In this document: in pieces, positions 38,501 through 51,700 of the stretch
Layout of the letters: each line of letters opens with the position of its first letter
Numbering within the stretch: position 1 is the stretch's first letter
Origin: Todiramphus chloris collaris
Lineage: Eukaryota; Chordata; Aves; Coraciiformes; Alcedinidae
Length of the DNA: 64,000 bases
Reading direction: 5' to 3'
NCBI GenBank assembly: GCA_025345505.1
Contig: JANVCC010000022.1
Span: 28,686,375-28,750,374 of the forward strand
The notes under the pieces: generated by a model
Database searches by the model: none
The model's input: the letters and a program-made list of their open reading frames with translations, nothing else
Told to the model about the DNA's origin: nothing
Program-made: the position numbers and the translations under genes

Positions 38501-41500
38501 CCTTCAGGAAAGAGCTGGCAAAGTATGTTATTTCATTGTCCTTTAGCTAATGCTATACCCTCAGCTTTAGACACCATGAAATATTGATCCCTTGTACTTA
38601 CAGCATCTAAAAATAGCAGGGGGTAAGCAGCCTCTCCTGGCACCAGAAAAGCACACTGATCTTTAGAGATGTCCAGGTTCTAAAATATGATGAATTAATG
38701 TTTTAACACCCAACTAGCACCAATTAACAAATTATTTTGATTAATTTTTACTGTTTTGGACTCAGCTCCCAGATTTATGCATATTTGGTCTCCTTATCCC
38801 CATCAGTCTCCCCCAGTTTCTCAGCTGAATGCTAACCTGACTTTTCTTCTTTCAAACCCCACTGTTCTAACTATGCCCAAGCAAAAACCAAACTCATGTT
38901 GATAATTTTATGCACAGTTAGTGTTCATATTTTAGTTTCAGATCCTCAAAAATACTTAGGACCTTCCCAGATGCAGAGCAGGACTTAAAGAAAGCATTCT
39001 CCCAAAGTCTGGCAAACCTAAAATTGCAATGCAGAAATGCATCCAGTCCTGCATCCATCCAAACTCATTAAGTACCAGTAGCATCTGTTCACACTGATCT
39101 GCCACTGGTATTCCCAGGAGTCTGAAGGAATCTGTACTTCATATACTGTTTAAATAGAATTCACTGCTCCCTATGTTGAATGGTCTTTTATGTTCTTAAT
39201 TTTCCATTCTGGTCTTGTCTCTGACTTCTATATCTTCAGGATATAATATGGAAGTTTCAAGAAGTATCATCTCAGGATACTGAGTTTAACACTCAGAAGC
39301 TTTAAACTCAGGCAATGCAAAATAATTATAATCTGATTATTAAAAATTGCTAAACATGCCTAACAAATACTAATCATTACTACAAGCTATCTGTAGAAGG
39401 AACATGGATTTTTCTCCTGCTATTAATGAATACAATCACCAATACGATACATTAAGTGCCTCCTTCCTCTTCAAAAGGAGCTCAGGAACTCTCATATGAA
39501 CATCAGCCTGATATTTTTAATTATCAGGGCCAAACATACAATCAGAATTTTCTTCATGAGTACTAAACTGTTAATCCTGGGATTTTAATATATCTCCCAA
39601 AGTCACTCAAGGGCTTTGACCACATTGACAACATCTAGTTACGAGCAGAAAAAAAAAAACAAACAACAAAAACTCAAGACTTTTGAGCAACTACCTGTTG
39701 GGTTGGTTACTTATATTAAACAAAGCAAACAAAATTCTTTTTTTTCTTTTTTTTTTTTTTAATACGTAGTAGTGTTGTCTCATCAAGTTGAGGGCCTGAA
39801 ATGGTTGTAACAAACTACAGGTTCCCACAGAATGCCAGTACACATGAATTAGCATCACGTTATTGCTGTACAACCAGTAAAATACCAGTCTTTCTAAAGA
39901 TACACAATAATTATGTAATCTAGATTCATACCTTACTTCCCCATTTAGCTTTGTCAGTTGATGACATATTCATATTTTAGGAAAGCAGCTTCAAAAACTC
40001 AGCTCTTACAGTTTTTTTCTATTTTATTTCCTCTTGCCAGGAGACCACAAGGCTCAGGAACTAAGGGGAATCTCAGAGCTAGTAGCACTGAACCCAGAGT
40101 CTCAGGCATCTCCAGAGAGTCAGGCCAAGACAAGGAAGCCAGACCGTGAATTGAGGGTCTGGATCAGAACCAGTGAGAGCAACCAGGGTCAGACACAGCT
40201 TTATGATAACAAGGCACAACCCTGACATCAGGCCATGTGTGGGGAGATCCTGATCAGCAAGTCCCATAACAAGACACAGAGATTAGGGTGACAGTTCCAG
40301 GGAAAGCTTAAATAGGGTCAAGCTAAGCATTCTTGAGCTCATGGTGGTGGCTGGAGGCCTCAGGTAAGGCTGGTAAGAGCCATTAAGTCCTATTAGTGCT
40401 CTCAGGGTTCTGACAGCTTTACACATTAATTATTCCAAATGGTCCCTAAACCATACTTGATTATGTATCTTGCCCATGACTTGCAGTATATTATTACATA
40501 TTATTTGACCTTTCAGACTTGCATGCAGCAGTTGTTCTAATGTTGAGATGGCAGTATTCTTTATTTACAGCTGAACCTGCTGCTTGCTTATCAAACTATT
40601 CAAAGGCAGAAGAGTTTCAGCAGACAATCAAACACTTCTGCTACGCAAGCTGGCACGGTTTTGCTTTTCTACTTCCAGTTAGCTCACAGTTATCATATGC
40701 TGTAGATGAAATACCATAGGTAGAATATCTAGGTAAAATTATATCATCACACCCAGTTAAGTCTAGGGTTTAGATAAACCTTTACTATTGCTATGCTCTT
40801 AATCTATCAATTTCTTTACGTGCACTGTCAGCAAAGTCCACTGAAGTTAATGAGGCAAATTCCACAGACATAGAAGAGCTCTGAATCATGCTGTAAATGA
40901 TTTACTATTGAATTATTACAGGCCTGAGTGTGGTTTAGTCTTTGCAAGGTAATTTGGAGGAGTAAATAAATTACTGATTGAGTTAACTATACTCCGGACC
41001 AACACCAGGAGAAATAAACAGCCAGTGCAAAAATCACTCAAGACTCCCAAGGCTTTTTGGAACCATGATTTATCTGAATAAAATTAGATATCTATGTCTA
41101 TATCTATGTTTAGTCACAATTCATCACTGCTCAAAAGCAGGTATCTTAGAAGCCAGTTTGCACAGTGAGAAGCATTAGGGACATGTAGAACTTGGTTTCA
41201 GGACTTTATTAGGCCATACCCTCAAGGAAATCAGCACACTCAAAGTATAAGCCATACAGACGCACATTCCATGTTTTTCCACCTGTTCTCACTCTTTGTC
41301 TTAGTCATCAGAAAGGCTTCTGCAGAGACACCCTGTTTTCAAGCACAAATGAGACCCTTTATATTAAAAAATGCATGGGAAACAGGATGCATAGAGGGAA
41401 AAGAGTAATCTCTGTCAGACAGCACCAGGGTAATTTCCTGTGTCAAAAAAATGAACTCAGCAGAAAGTGCACCCAGCAAATAACCTCTTATCTCCAACAA

Positions 41501-42164
41501 TGGTCTCAGTGTATAGTAAACACCAGGGCAATCACAACAGTCAACCCATACACGTGCCTATAACTGGACAGCCCTCTTTAACTACATACTGCATTACTGT
41601 CTCACAGCCTCCTGCTGCAGTGTCTGCTGCCACTTTCATCTCATGGGGGATGACATGGAGTGCCATAGGAACAGAGAGAAAAGTTCCCAGAGAAGTAAAT
41701 AGACTGAGGTTTCCACACTCTTTTAACTCCATTTTGCCTGAACTATAAAGTAAGGGTGTAGGACCAGGAAATTGCCTGAAGAGTTCCTGAAAAAGATTCC
41801 CAAACACATCAAAAATTACCTGTTTCATGCTCCATTTTGCTGTGATTTATTTACGTATGTCTGGTAACAGTTTCTCTCCTCATAACTTAGATAACTTTCA
41901 GAGTTTACCCCTTCTTTCTTGCTCTTTGGTTCTTTGCCTCATTTACCCTTCGAAGAATAACTCACACATGCTTCTCTGATCATTGTAGTACATTTGGAAC
42001 TAGCAACATCCCTTAAGTACAGAGAATGGGCACATTACAACTCTGATATGATAGGTAATTCATACCTTCCAAACTAGGTGTGAAATATACCTTACAAATG
42101 AATATTTACTATAAACTATATGAAATAATATTTTATGATATTAACTTTCTGTCATCGACCAGAG
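35513..42164. other. Non-coding stretch, no gene recognised
   Basis: Unique sequence. There are A/T runs at about 36934-36950, 39648-39670 and 39739-39762. A patch richer in G+C (40034-40400) looks compositionally different and may be an unclassified repeat. The longest open frames are 121 codons (35510-35875, minus) and 95 codons (41541-41828, minus). Neither is recognised. Confidence 0.6.
40034..40400. repeat. Possible unclassified interspersed repeat
   Basis: A patch richer in G+C, with many GGTCAG/CCAGAG-type words and the phrase 'GAGCTCATGGTGGTGGCTG'. It resembles dispersed repeats I recall from reptile and bird genomes, but I cannot name the family or see its termini. It is distinct from the AT-rich surroundings. 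Short plus-strand open frames (63 codons) are not convincing genes. Confidence 0.3.
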
Positions 42165-42962
42165 TGTCCTGGTTTGAGTGAGAACGGAACTAGTTCTGTT
42201 CAGTGACTTTAGTTTTCAGCTCAGTTCTTCTAACTGCACTGTCTGAAGTTATCAGTTGTGTTTTCCCAGGCCGAGTCTGCTTCTAGCAGTGATAACACCC
42301 CATATTTAGAGTTACTACCAAGGATTGGTGTGCAGACCAAGGCCACTGCTGGGTCTTGTGCACCACACTGGGGGGTGCAGAAAGTGAAAGGCTGCACCTG
42401 CAGGGAGGAGTGGACAGGACAGGTGACCCCAAACTGACCAACGAGGGATTCCAGCCCATATACATCATATTCAGTATAAGGCTGAGGGATCTGGAGGGTC
42501 TGTGGCTCTTCTCCCCTCTTGGAACACTTTGACAGCTTTGCTTAGCTTGGCTTGGGCCCTATTTTGGTTCCTTCCTTGGAGCATCCAAGGAGGACTCTGT
42601 TCTGCCTTCAATCCCAATCTGTGTGTTCCTGAACCCAGTACCAGAATCCAGCTCCTGAAAACAGCTCCCATCTGCTGCGGGGCCCAGTCTGTGACTCCCC
42701 CAGAGCCTGCTCCACAGCATCAGTGGTGATGATGATGTAATTACCATCAGGGCGGTTGGGTTCCATACTGGTTTTGTATATATTTGTATATATGCATTTT
42801 TTATATTATTATTTCCATTTTCATTAAAGCTGTTCTAGCTTCCTTTTCTAATCAGCAAGTCTCTCTCCCTTATTCCATTTCTCTTCCCCTCTGGGGAGGG
42901 AGGGCGGTTAACAGAGAGTTTGTTATAGGTCTAAGGGACCATCCTGACCCTAAACCATGACA
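42165..42962 (+). mobile_element. Solo LTR, ERVL-like endogenous retrovirus (copy B)
   Basis: A 798-bp solo LTR, plus strand, running from TGTCCTGGTTTGAG to CTAAACCATGACA. The flanks CAGAG (42160-42164) and CAGGG (42963-42967) fit a 5-bp target-site duplication with one mismatch. TATA-like TTGTATATATTTGTATATA (starting about 42774) and ATTAAA (42823-42828) mark the U3/R area. Copy A (12123-12922) is the same family in the opposite orientation. By eye they differ at about 10% of sites, except for a 167-bp block (42306-42472) that is identical. No internal retroviral DNA is present. Antisense open frames at 42283-42468, 42471-42671 and 42559-42747 are LTR shadows. Confidence 0.92.
42823..42828 (+). 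terminator. LTR polyadenylation signal ATTAAA
   Basis: ATTAAA followed by GCTGTTCTAGCTTCC, conserved with copy A. It is the likely polyadenylation signal of the ancestral provirus. Confidence 0.65.
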
Positions 42963-45900
42963 CAGGGTTAGTAATAAATTATCATTAATAATATTATAAT
43001 AATACGTTATTATGATAACAATTATATACTACTTTTATGAAAAAGGTTACAAGTTTTATTAGGGCATATCATAGTTTTCCAGACACAAAGAGAGATCTTT
43101 TCGAGATTATTTTATTGTCTTACCCTTGCAGAAACAGGAGTCACTATGAATTCTTCTCCTAGGTACCATATATTCACCTATGAAAAAGTGAAAACAAATA
43201 TGTGATAGGAAGTAGAAGTATTAAGAACTCTGTTTTATGAGTGGCAAATGAGATAGATGATGAAATCTCATTTAAGCTATAGGCAGAATTCCACTACAGT
43301 TCTGCAGAAAATAGAATTTTGCCTGTGGTTGTTCAAGTGTCTGAAGCCACATAGCATATGATGACAGAAGAGAGAGCTAAACTTAGAGCCCCTAAATTTC
43401 GGACTATTTAAATAATTATAATTCTGGCTACAGACTGCTGATATGTATGAAATAGTTACTAGTTAATTATGAGCTAAACAGAACCCATATAATCGTGTAG
43501 GGAACTGAGGAATCACTAAATAACAACACTGTTATACCAGATCTGGCTGGTTCTAGGCTCAAAAGAGAAGCCAAAATTTTAGTATCTTAATGTCAAAAGA
43601 AAAAAAAAAAGTTCTTTGTAATTACTCAGATATCTGATGCTGTTAACTGTACTGAAATTGAGCAATCAATGTTAGTGACTTGTGAACTCGTATGACAATT
43701 CGAAGCCTAAAGATAATATTTTTAAAAAATCCTTAGGAAAACAGTAACATGGGCACTAGTGGCAGAAAATGCATTGGAACTGTGCTAGTGGGTACAGATT
43801 TCAGAGTTTTCTTATCTTTCTTATTAGTTCTGTTTGATGTTTTGAGACCACAGAGTGATTAATTTTCTGGATAATAATTCAAGTATTTTATGTTTAAGTA
43901 TCTCTGCCCATATGCAGCCACATCTGTGAAAAAAGAAATAGCAGGTGTTTCATTTTTATGGTTTCCTTCTGTTTATTCTTGACAAGTCCATTTGTTATTC
44001 TAAAAGAAAATGAGTAATCTCTGAGCCCATTTGATTTGGAACAGAGTGCTCTGTTTATGATCATTAGTATTCCCATTGCAATAGTCTGGCCATTACATAA
44101 CTAGATACATTTAGCTAGCAAGAATAAAAATGTTCTGTGCACCATTTGACTTGATCCATAAAAGAACAAACCTATTAGAGCAATATCGCTCCATTTTATT
44201 AGTTTGCATAAAACCAATTTTAAATCAAATGTTGTTCAAACTTGTCACGTGCTAACACCTCCATGCTTATGTACTGTAGCTGATAAAACTTTGCAGATGC
44301 AGGCAACAGACTGTTTCTTTCAGGTTATTGTGATGTGACAAGAAGAAAGAAAATCTTCACCTTAAATACCACTGTGATCTTGAATAATCCACAAAGAGAC
44401 ATGTGTGATTTCATTATGCTGAGTTTATTGTGTAGGTAGGAATGGCTATTGTATATAATGGAAAAAAACAGTTGAAATAAAGTAAGCAACAGATGGATCA
44501 TCTCTGAAGCACATTCTCTGTTCTGACAAGAAAGTACATAAATAACCTTCCAAGAAAAAACATGATGTAGGAAAAGAAGATCATGCTTCAGAGTGACCAA
44601 TATCCCTATGGATCAGTGAATCATGACTCAGCATTGTCAGCTACCCAATGTCATTTATTTAATATAAAGAAGCATAGTTCAGATGAGCTATAAATGTTTG
44701 GGGAAGACATAAAGAGGAATTATCTTACAGCTTTCAGAGATTTAGATACAATAGGGTCTCATATGCCATTATATACAATTGTAGAGAATTGCCAGCAGAT
44801 AGATAAACTAAAATGGTTACAGAGGGTCATGCCCACCATAGAGACATCTGCCTCCCCCACAAAGGTTTAGATATTAAAATTCCTCCTGTAGTGTCAAAAG
44901 GATGTAGAATTATTTTTCTCTCTCTGTACCACAATAGCCTAGTGAATTCTACTACCCCAGAGGTGATTATTTGCAGAGGTGGGTGAAGTTAATTTTGTAT
45001 ACAATACCTATCCTGAATAACATTTAACTCAGAATAGAATGTGATTGTTTAAAATACAAAGCCAAGCACAGAAATATTAGGGGTAAGTTATTAAATAGGA
45101 AAGACTTGTTTTCAGACCAGAGAAGGTTGTTAGAATCTCAGCAAAGACAGGTAACAGCTGGATGGGGTGTTTTTTCATTCCTTTAATGAAAGGAGAAGCT
45201 TGTGAACTCCACAGTGCTCTGAACAAAGCTTGAACAACTTCCACATTCAGCTTCACCAAAGATTTAGCTTTATTGAGAGTGACATATAACAACAGATGAT
45301 AACATCTAGTCTCTCTTCTATACACGAGGAGACCCTAGAGAGAGAGTAGCTGTGTGGGTACTTGGCGGTCATCCAGGGACAACCCAAAACAGTGCCAGAC
45401 ACTGGTGATACAAAGTACACAGATGCTTTCATCCTCTGCCATTTGAAGCCACTTAAAGATCCTGCGTTTAGAGGGAGCATTGGTCACAGAGTTTCTCTAT
45501 GCCCTTAAGTAATTCTCTATGGAGGTTGTTGGAATTAGTTTTCAGTACGGTGATCTTTCAGTTGGCTCAGTACCTTTGAAATGGTATCATTTGCATCATC
45601 AGATCTTGAATACACAGTTGTCAATACAGTAAATTTGTCACTGTTTTGGATGTTGTGAAGAGAAAATACCTGTATTCTTTTTGAAGCCAGAGTTTTAGTT
45701 GGTTTTGGTGCCATTTTCTGTGGCATCCTTTTAGACCAATCAGGGTTAAAAATAGGACATGAAATTACATTTCAAAATAGTTCATGCTCCAATTTTATCG
45801 AAGTCCTTTGCTCTATAAATAGTCTTTTAAAACTGAAATATCTCTTAAAGTCTTTAAACTAAGGGGGAAAAAATTACTTAAAAGAAACAATTGTCTCTTT

Positions 45901-48372
45901 TTCTTATCAACCAGTGGCAAAGTAAAGCCTGTCCTTATCATTTTGGTTAAGATGCTGCCTAAGTTTTGCCAGATAATTAGTAATTTTCCAGCTAATATCC
46001 ATAATTTTAAACTTCAAGTATCTTGTTGTTTCAGAAAACAGTGAAGGATTGTCTATAAACTTGGTACACTTTACCTACAACATCTCAGTATTCACAATCT
46101 TAGGCAATTACTGATAACAAAATACCCAGCAGATCTTCATGCAGAAACTTTCCAGTAGGTAGGAAATGCTTCATAAGTAAACATATTTTGTAAATGATTA
46201 CAGAAGCTACATATTTAAACAGCAGAAAGATACTCTCCTTCAATACGGAAAACTTTAAAAGCAATAAATATCTTCTGTGAAATATTTCTCAATGAAGGGA
46301 TGTCCTCAAATTTTAAAGCACTTTTTAGAGAAGAAATGCATTTTAGTAAGGGTTTGCCTATTGTTTTTTGTTCAGGCTTAAACAACAGGCTTTCCTCTTT
46401 ACAAGGAAAAGGGATCATCCTTCCTGGCATTATTTTACAGGTCAGATAAGACATACCACTGTTTTGATACTTAGAGAACAATCTGATGTTCCTTCATACA
46501 AAACCTTAGCCTCTCTCTTTCCTGTCTCTTTTTTCCTGACAGAGATCATCTCTTGACCAGATGAGAGTCTTATATAAAGAACTGAACACATAGTACTGCA
46601 CTTGTTTGCTTCTTCCCACAGGAATTGTGTGGTACTTCATGATTATGTGAAGAGGAAGACTGCAATACTGAAAAACAAAATCTTTGTCAAATACTCCTAG
46701 ACACTGTTCTTGTATTTACTTTTGTACTGAAATAAGTAAGTCTCACTGTAAGGAAGAGTGGCCTTGAGAGAGACTAGGGCCTGTGCATAGGACAGGCACA
46801 TTTGTAGGATTCAAGTTCTCAGTATTTCTAGGTACTAAGCATCCTGACAAAGCCTCTATCACCAAGCTCTCTTTTCAAATATTTGTTATTCTACCTGTTG
46901 ATGTATTAGACTTTCAGGTTTATATTCCAAATCCAAGACCTCATTAATCGCTATACAGAAATGTCGTGTGGGAAACAGAAGCAATAGCTGATAAGCAGTG
47001 AAGTAAGTAAAAAGTAAGTACAGAACATGCATCTAAAACCCCCAGACAGCTTGAATACCCCAGAAATCCAGCAGACAAACAGAGGAGCTCCAGAAAAGAA
47101 TTTAGTCTCTCTGTCAAAGCAACTGCTGCTGACAAATATGGGCAAAACCTGCATCTTGTGTACAACTGGGTTAGAGGCAGAGGCAGTGGGCCTAGGAGAT
47201 TACTGAGAAAGTAAAAGCCACTTTTCAGTCTGCACTGAAACAATTCAAAGAACATAGTATGCCAAGAAAGAATAGAACTTTTTGAGACATACTAGAACTC
47301 AAAACATTGGAGAAACTTCCAGGATATCTCTGAGGACTTGAAATTCAAAAGTACCACTTTCGAGAGCTAGTAGAATACATTGTGAAGATTCAGATATCTG
47401 AAATTAAGGAAGAGTGAGTTATACTTAACTTTGATCAGGGCACAAATTAGAATTAACATCAAAACAGGCTCCAAATTCATTTTCCCACATTCACTCTACT
47501 TCTGCTACACCTTTTTTACATGTGCAATAATAATGAGATTCATAAGGAATTCACAAAATACCTCCATAGCATTGCAAATCAAATAGTTAATTTTCCTTTC
47601 AATACATAGTGAACAGCAAAGTATAGAAATTTAAGCCAAATAAACAGTATAAAATGGCAACACAGACTAAACATGATAGTAACATTTCATTTACCATAAA
47701 ATCATGTTTTTCTTAATTGACCATTGGTCATCCTGATGACAGAAAGAGAAGATATCACTGAAATTTCTTTAATTAGATATTTTGAACAGAACAATCAAGA
47801 CAGAAACATAGAAGAAATATGCACAGAAATACTGTTTCAGTGTTTTCTGGTCAGTAAAGATGAAGACAAGCTTGTAATAACTTGTCTATTACTAAAAGAA
47901 CTGTACTGGTTTATCTCAGTACATGGCAATGCATAGTTATGCCAGTAGCTGCCACCATATACAGTGTTGATGCCTCGTTCATCACACAACAGACATGATA
48001 ATGCAACATATTTACAATTTCGTTCTTATCTTACTTATACATGTATATATGCCTATACACAACTTTGATCTGCAAGAAGATAAAGACACTCCATAACCAT
48101 TCTATCTATGTATGCTTAGAGTCCAGTATAAATATCCTGAACGATCCAAAGGATTTCTGCTAGTATGAAGTTTGCTTTTGGTTGGGAATGATCACCAGGA
48201 AAATCTTCTTTTACCTTGCTAGAGATGTCAGCCAAGGGCAGCGTACCTACCTGCTGTGGGGTCAGAATCACAAAACTTTCTTCTTGTCTAAAAAAAGCCC
48301 AATTAAATATAACAAGCTGAGAGAAGAAATAAGACATACAGAGCAGTATGAAGAAGGAAAACTGCCCAACCA
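42963..48372. other. Non-coding stretch, no gene recognised
   Basis: Unique AT-rich sequence starting with an AT-only-like patch (42965-43030). The longest open frame is 103 codons (46944-47255, minus, hydrophobic). A 63-codon minus-strand frame (45535-45726) begins with a lysine-rich stretch and looks somewhat protein-like, but I do not recognise it. No repeat family was recognised until the CR1 end at 48373. Confidence 0.6.
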
Positions 48373-48487
48373 AGAATCACAGAATCACAGAATGGTAGGG
48401 GTTGCAAAAGACCTCTAGTCCAACCCCCCTGCCGGAGCAGGATCACCTAGGGCGGGCCATGCAGGAATTCATCCAGGTGGGTTTGAG
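48373..48487 (-). mobile_element. CR1 LINE 3' end fragment
   Basis: On the plus strand it starts with two clean AGAATCAC octamers and AGAATGG, then CCAACCCCCCTGCCGGAGC and the CACCTAGGGC motif. This is the reverse complement of a CR1 3'UTR and the last codons of ORF2 (LDEFL-like). Only about 115 bp remain. The well-kept terminal octamers suggest a fairly recent copy. The minus-strand open frame 48447-48653 overlaps it only at its C-terminus. Confidence 0.9.
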
Positions 48488-48673
48488 CACTGATGGCAAC
48501 ATTATGGTTTCTTGTTTCAGTTTTGTATTTTTTTGGACAATGCCATTTTAACAAATTATCAGTACCGAGCTGGAAATATAAAACCTTGAGTTTCTGCAGT
48601 GAACACTGAGACAATAAAGTTTGTAATAAGGTATTCAGAAAAATCCTCAACAAAATTGAAATGTGATTTTGTG

Positions 48674-48705
48674 TCCGTCCGTCTGTCCGTCCGTCCCCCC
48701 CCCCC
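48674..48705. repeat. (TCCG)n microsatellite and poly-C run
   Basis: Five to six TCCG/TCTG units followed by eleven C residues. The units are CpG-containing, unusual against the AT-rich background, and lie 187 bp to the right of the CR1 end. Confidence 0.9.
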
Positions 48706-51700
48706 AGTTAGTTTATTTTACAAGCAATCTTTTTTGTGTGGGGACATATTTTCATGTGGCTGAACACATTTCTTTTATACAGAAAAATTTCTTCAAATTT
48801 GTTCCCTACAAATTTCTTAACAACCCAATTGCTTTTCCCTTTATCCATAAAAATTCAATATAAGGTCTACAGATAATACAGCTGACCCTTGTTAACAGGT
48901 TAGCTAGGTAAGGTGTTACTGTAGCAGGCATATACTGCAATGAAGGAACCATTCCTAATTTCCACAGAAGGGTGGGGTAGTGGCACTGAAAACTTGACCT
49001 TAGGCTCTTGCTGCATTGAAAAGAAACGATACCCTTTATGACCCACTAACAAATGAAAGCTTTTAAAAAAAAAGATAAACAGTTTTGATCATTTTAACAG
49101 ATACTGATACTTTCTTTCAAATTGAGTAGCCTTTAAAATGTACCATAGTTTACTTTACATGAAGAGGCATGTCTGTCTTACAAATGTGTGCCCTTCCTTA
49201 CATAGGTTTATAATCATTACAGGGAAAGGCTTGTGAGCTTTAAAAACAAAACTTTTGAAGCAGTTAGAGCAGGTCTGTTGGCACAAAGATATTAGCTTTT
49301 AAGGATTTTAGGGTATGCATGGATCCTGCAGAAGTAGATCACCTGCAGAAAGAGATCACCTTCCGATTCACTTATTTTAGCTGTTTTAGAGTGGTGGGTT
49401 TGGGATAGATGCAACTATAGCTTCATTCAAGCCATTCAGTAGCTACTTTACTGAATTCTGCATAAGGAGTCAAATGCAAAAAAAAAAATCTGGAAATTGC
49501 ATGTTTCTGAGCCTGTAGAATTTGCCCTAATTTAGCAGGAGGAACTTCATACAAATTTGCTTCAGTGTATTCATAACCAGACCCTTCAGTATTCCCATTC
49601 TCCTCTGTAGATATTGTGCATAAAAGAAATAGGGACTGCGTCCCACATTAACATCCACTGAACACCGGACTTCTTTTCTATGCTCCACTTCACCAGTCTA
49701 TTCCTCAGTAGTGCTGGCCTCTGGAAAGTTTCATGCTGACTTGCTGTCTTTCTTCTTCTTCGTTTTGTGATCTGCTGTTCTGAGTTTGTCAGTCACTCCT
49801 TCAGCAGCAGCCCAGATCAATGTGAATGGAGACTGGAGAGAAATTTTCAATAATGGTAAGTCAGGCAAAATAGGGAGCTGCAAAAGCAAGCCAGGAGAGG
49901 AATTCTTTGAAGTCTTAAAGTTTTGATCTGATGTGACTTTCAATGGGCAAGGTAGAGTTGGGAGCCATCTAGGGTTTGTTATAATTGCCCAACATAAATG
50001 TTCCCTTAAAATCCATGACACAGTACATTAGGGGTTGAATCTAAGCCTGATAATGTCAATGTGAACCCTTTGGTTGACCTTCAGTGGTGCCTGGATTATT
50101 CTTCTATCAAATAAAATGTTTTCTTGCTTGGATTGCAGAGAACTACTTAACAGTAGTTTAAAAAGTGTCTGGAGATGGCAAAGAAATACATTTTATTGCC
50201 CCTTTTATGCTGAAGAGTATTCAGTGATGATAGCAGCTTCTGTTCAGTTATGTTTAACGATGCTGGTAAGTTGATTTTGAAGTACCACTACATGTCATTC
50301 ATCTGCACACAGTGTATAAAAGTGTGGGAAGTAAGGACATTTTACTTATCCTACTACATATGTACCATTGAAGTAACATTGACAGAACTGGCAACTCTCC
50401 ATTTTAGTATAGAAGGTCCTTGGGGATCAAACCAAATGGTTTATCATATTTCTGCAGAATTTGCATTTTTTGTGATCATCTCTGCTTCCATTTTTTTCCT
50501 TGTGTTTATTGTACTCAGGAGAACTGAATAACCAGAAATAGACAGCACCCTCTGAGGCATTTGGTTAATTTAGTATTCAAAACCAGACCATCAGTCTGTC
50601 TTGTCATTATCTTGGGCTGGAGTTCACTGTTCATTCCATCAATACTTCTCCCAAACTGTCCTGAGCTGTTTCTAAATGACCACAGAACACTGCCAAAGAA
50701 GCCACTCTATGAAATAAGAACTGCAGAAAACATACGAAAATTGCACAACTGAACATTTCTAGCAATGTTTCTCACCTACCACTTGTAGTAATTAGACTGT
50801 ACTTTTGCCTAAGGGGAGAAGAAGAAAATACAGTTTGAGAAAAAGATACTCAGCTAGCCAATATTTTCTCTACAGCCTTCCCTTTACCAAGGATTAAAAA
50901 GATTGTAAGGGTTTGTGATTTTTTCCTCTAAAAATGGATGACAGCTGATGTCCTGTTACGAGAACTCTGTACTCTTATTAGCTAAGTGTGCCATTGGCAA
51001 AATGATAGTAAATCTATGCCATATCTTCATCTTTTTCTGTAATACAACTTCTCCACTGAAACCACCTGATCATAAATGTCTAAGTATACTAAATATCAGA
51101 TTTAGAAGAACCAAAAAAAATCCACTAATGAGGATCCTTGACAGGTGAATGCAGTCATGACTTTGCTAGGATAGCCAGGAAGTTATTCAACTTAGAGTAA
51201 TAAGGCACCTGTAGGATGTCAGCCGCTGAGTTACTGGCAGAGCTGCAGAGTTCAAAATATTTTTTCCAACAGGGTGCTTTGCTTCACAACAGGTTTTTTT
51301 CACAAAGCATAACATCTCCAAAGCTTCATTAGACTGAAGAGTACCAAAGTATCTGTAAATGATGGCATAAAAAAAGGCAGTGCTAATAACACTTACATGG
51401 TGTTGGGCAGCTTAAGGGCTCTTTGCTGATTCTGGGCCTGATTGCTCACTACAGTACTGTAAGTTTGTATTTGAAATCATGTGGTGGAAAACTACAGCAG
51501 TGCAGTGGAAAATCAGGCTGAAAGTGTTTACACAGTCTGGAAAAAGAGAGAAGGACACTGCAAGGCTGCTCAGAAATAAAGTAGCCATCCTACAGTTCTA
51601 GAGATAGAGTTCCCAATATTTTGCTATGCTGCATCTTGTCAATGTCTTTTGGTCATATCAAGAGCTTAGATGAATTTTGCTTGTTCCAGCTCAGTTGGTG

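Noticed and set aside
42471-42747. Antisense frames in LTR copy B
   Set aside because: They mirror the sequence of the LTR. The corresponding frames in copy A are interrupted differently.
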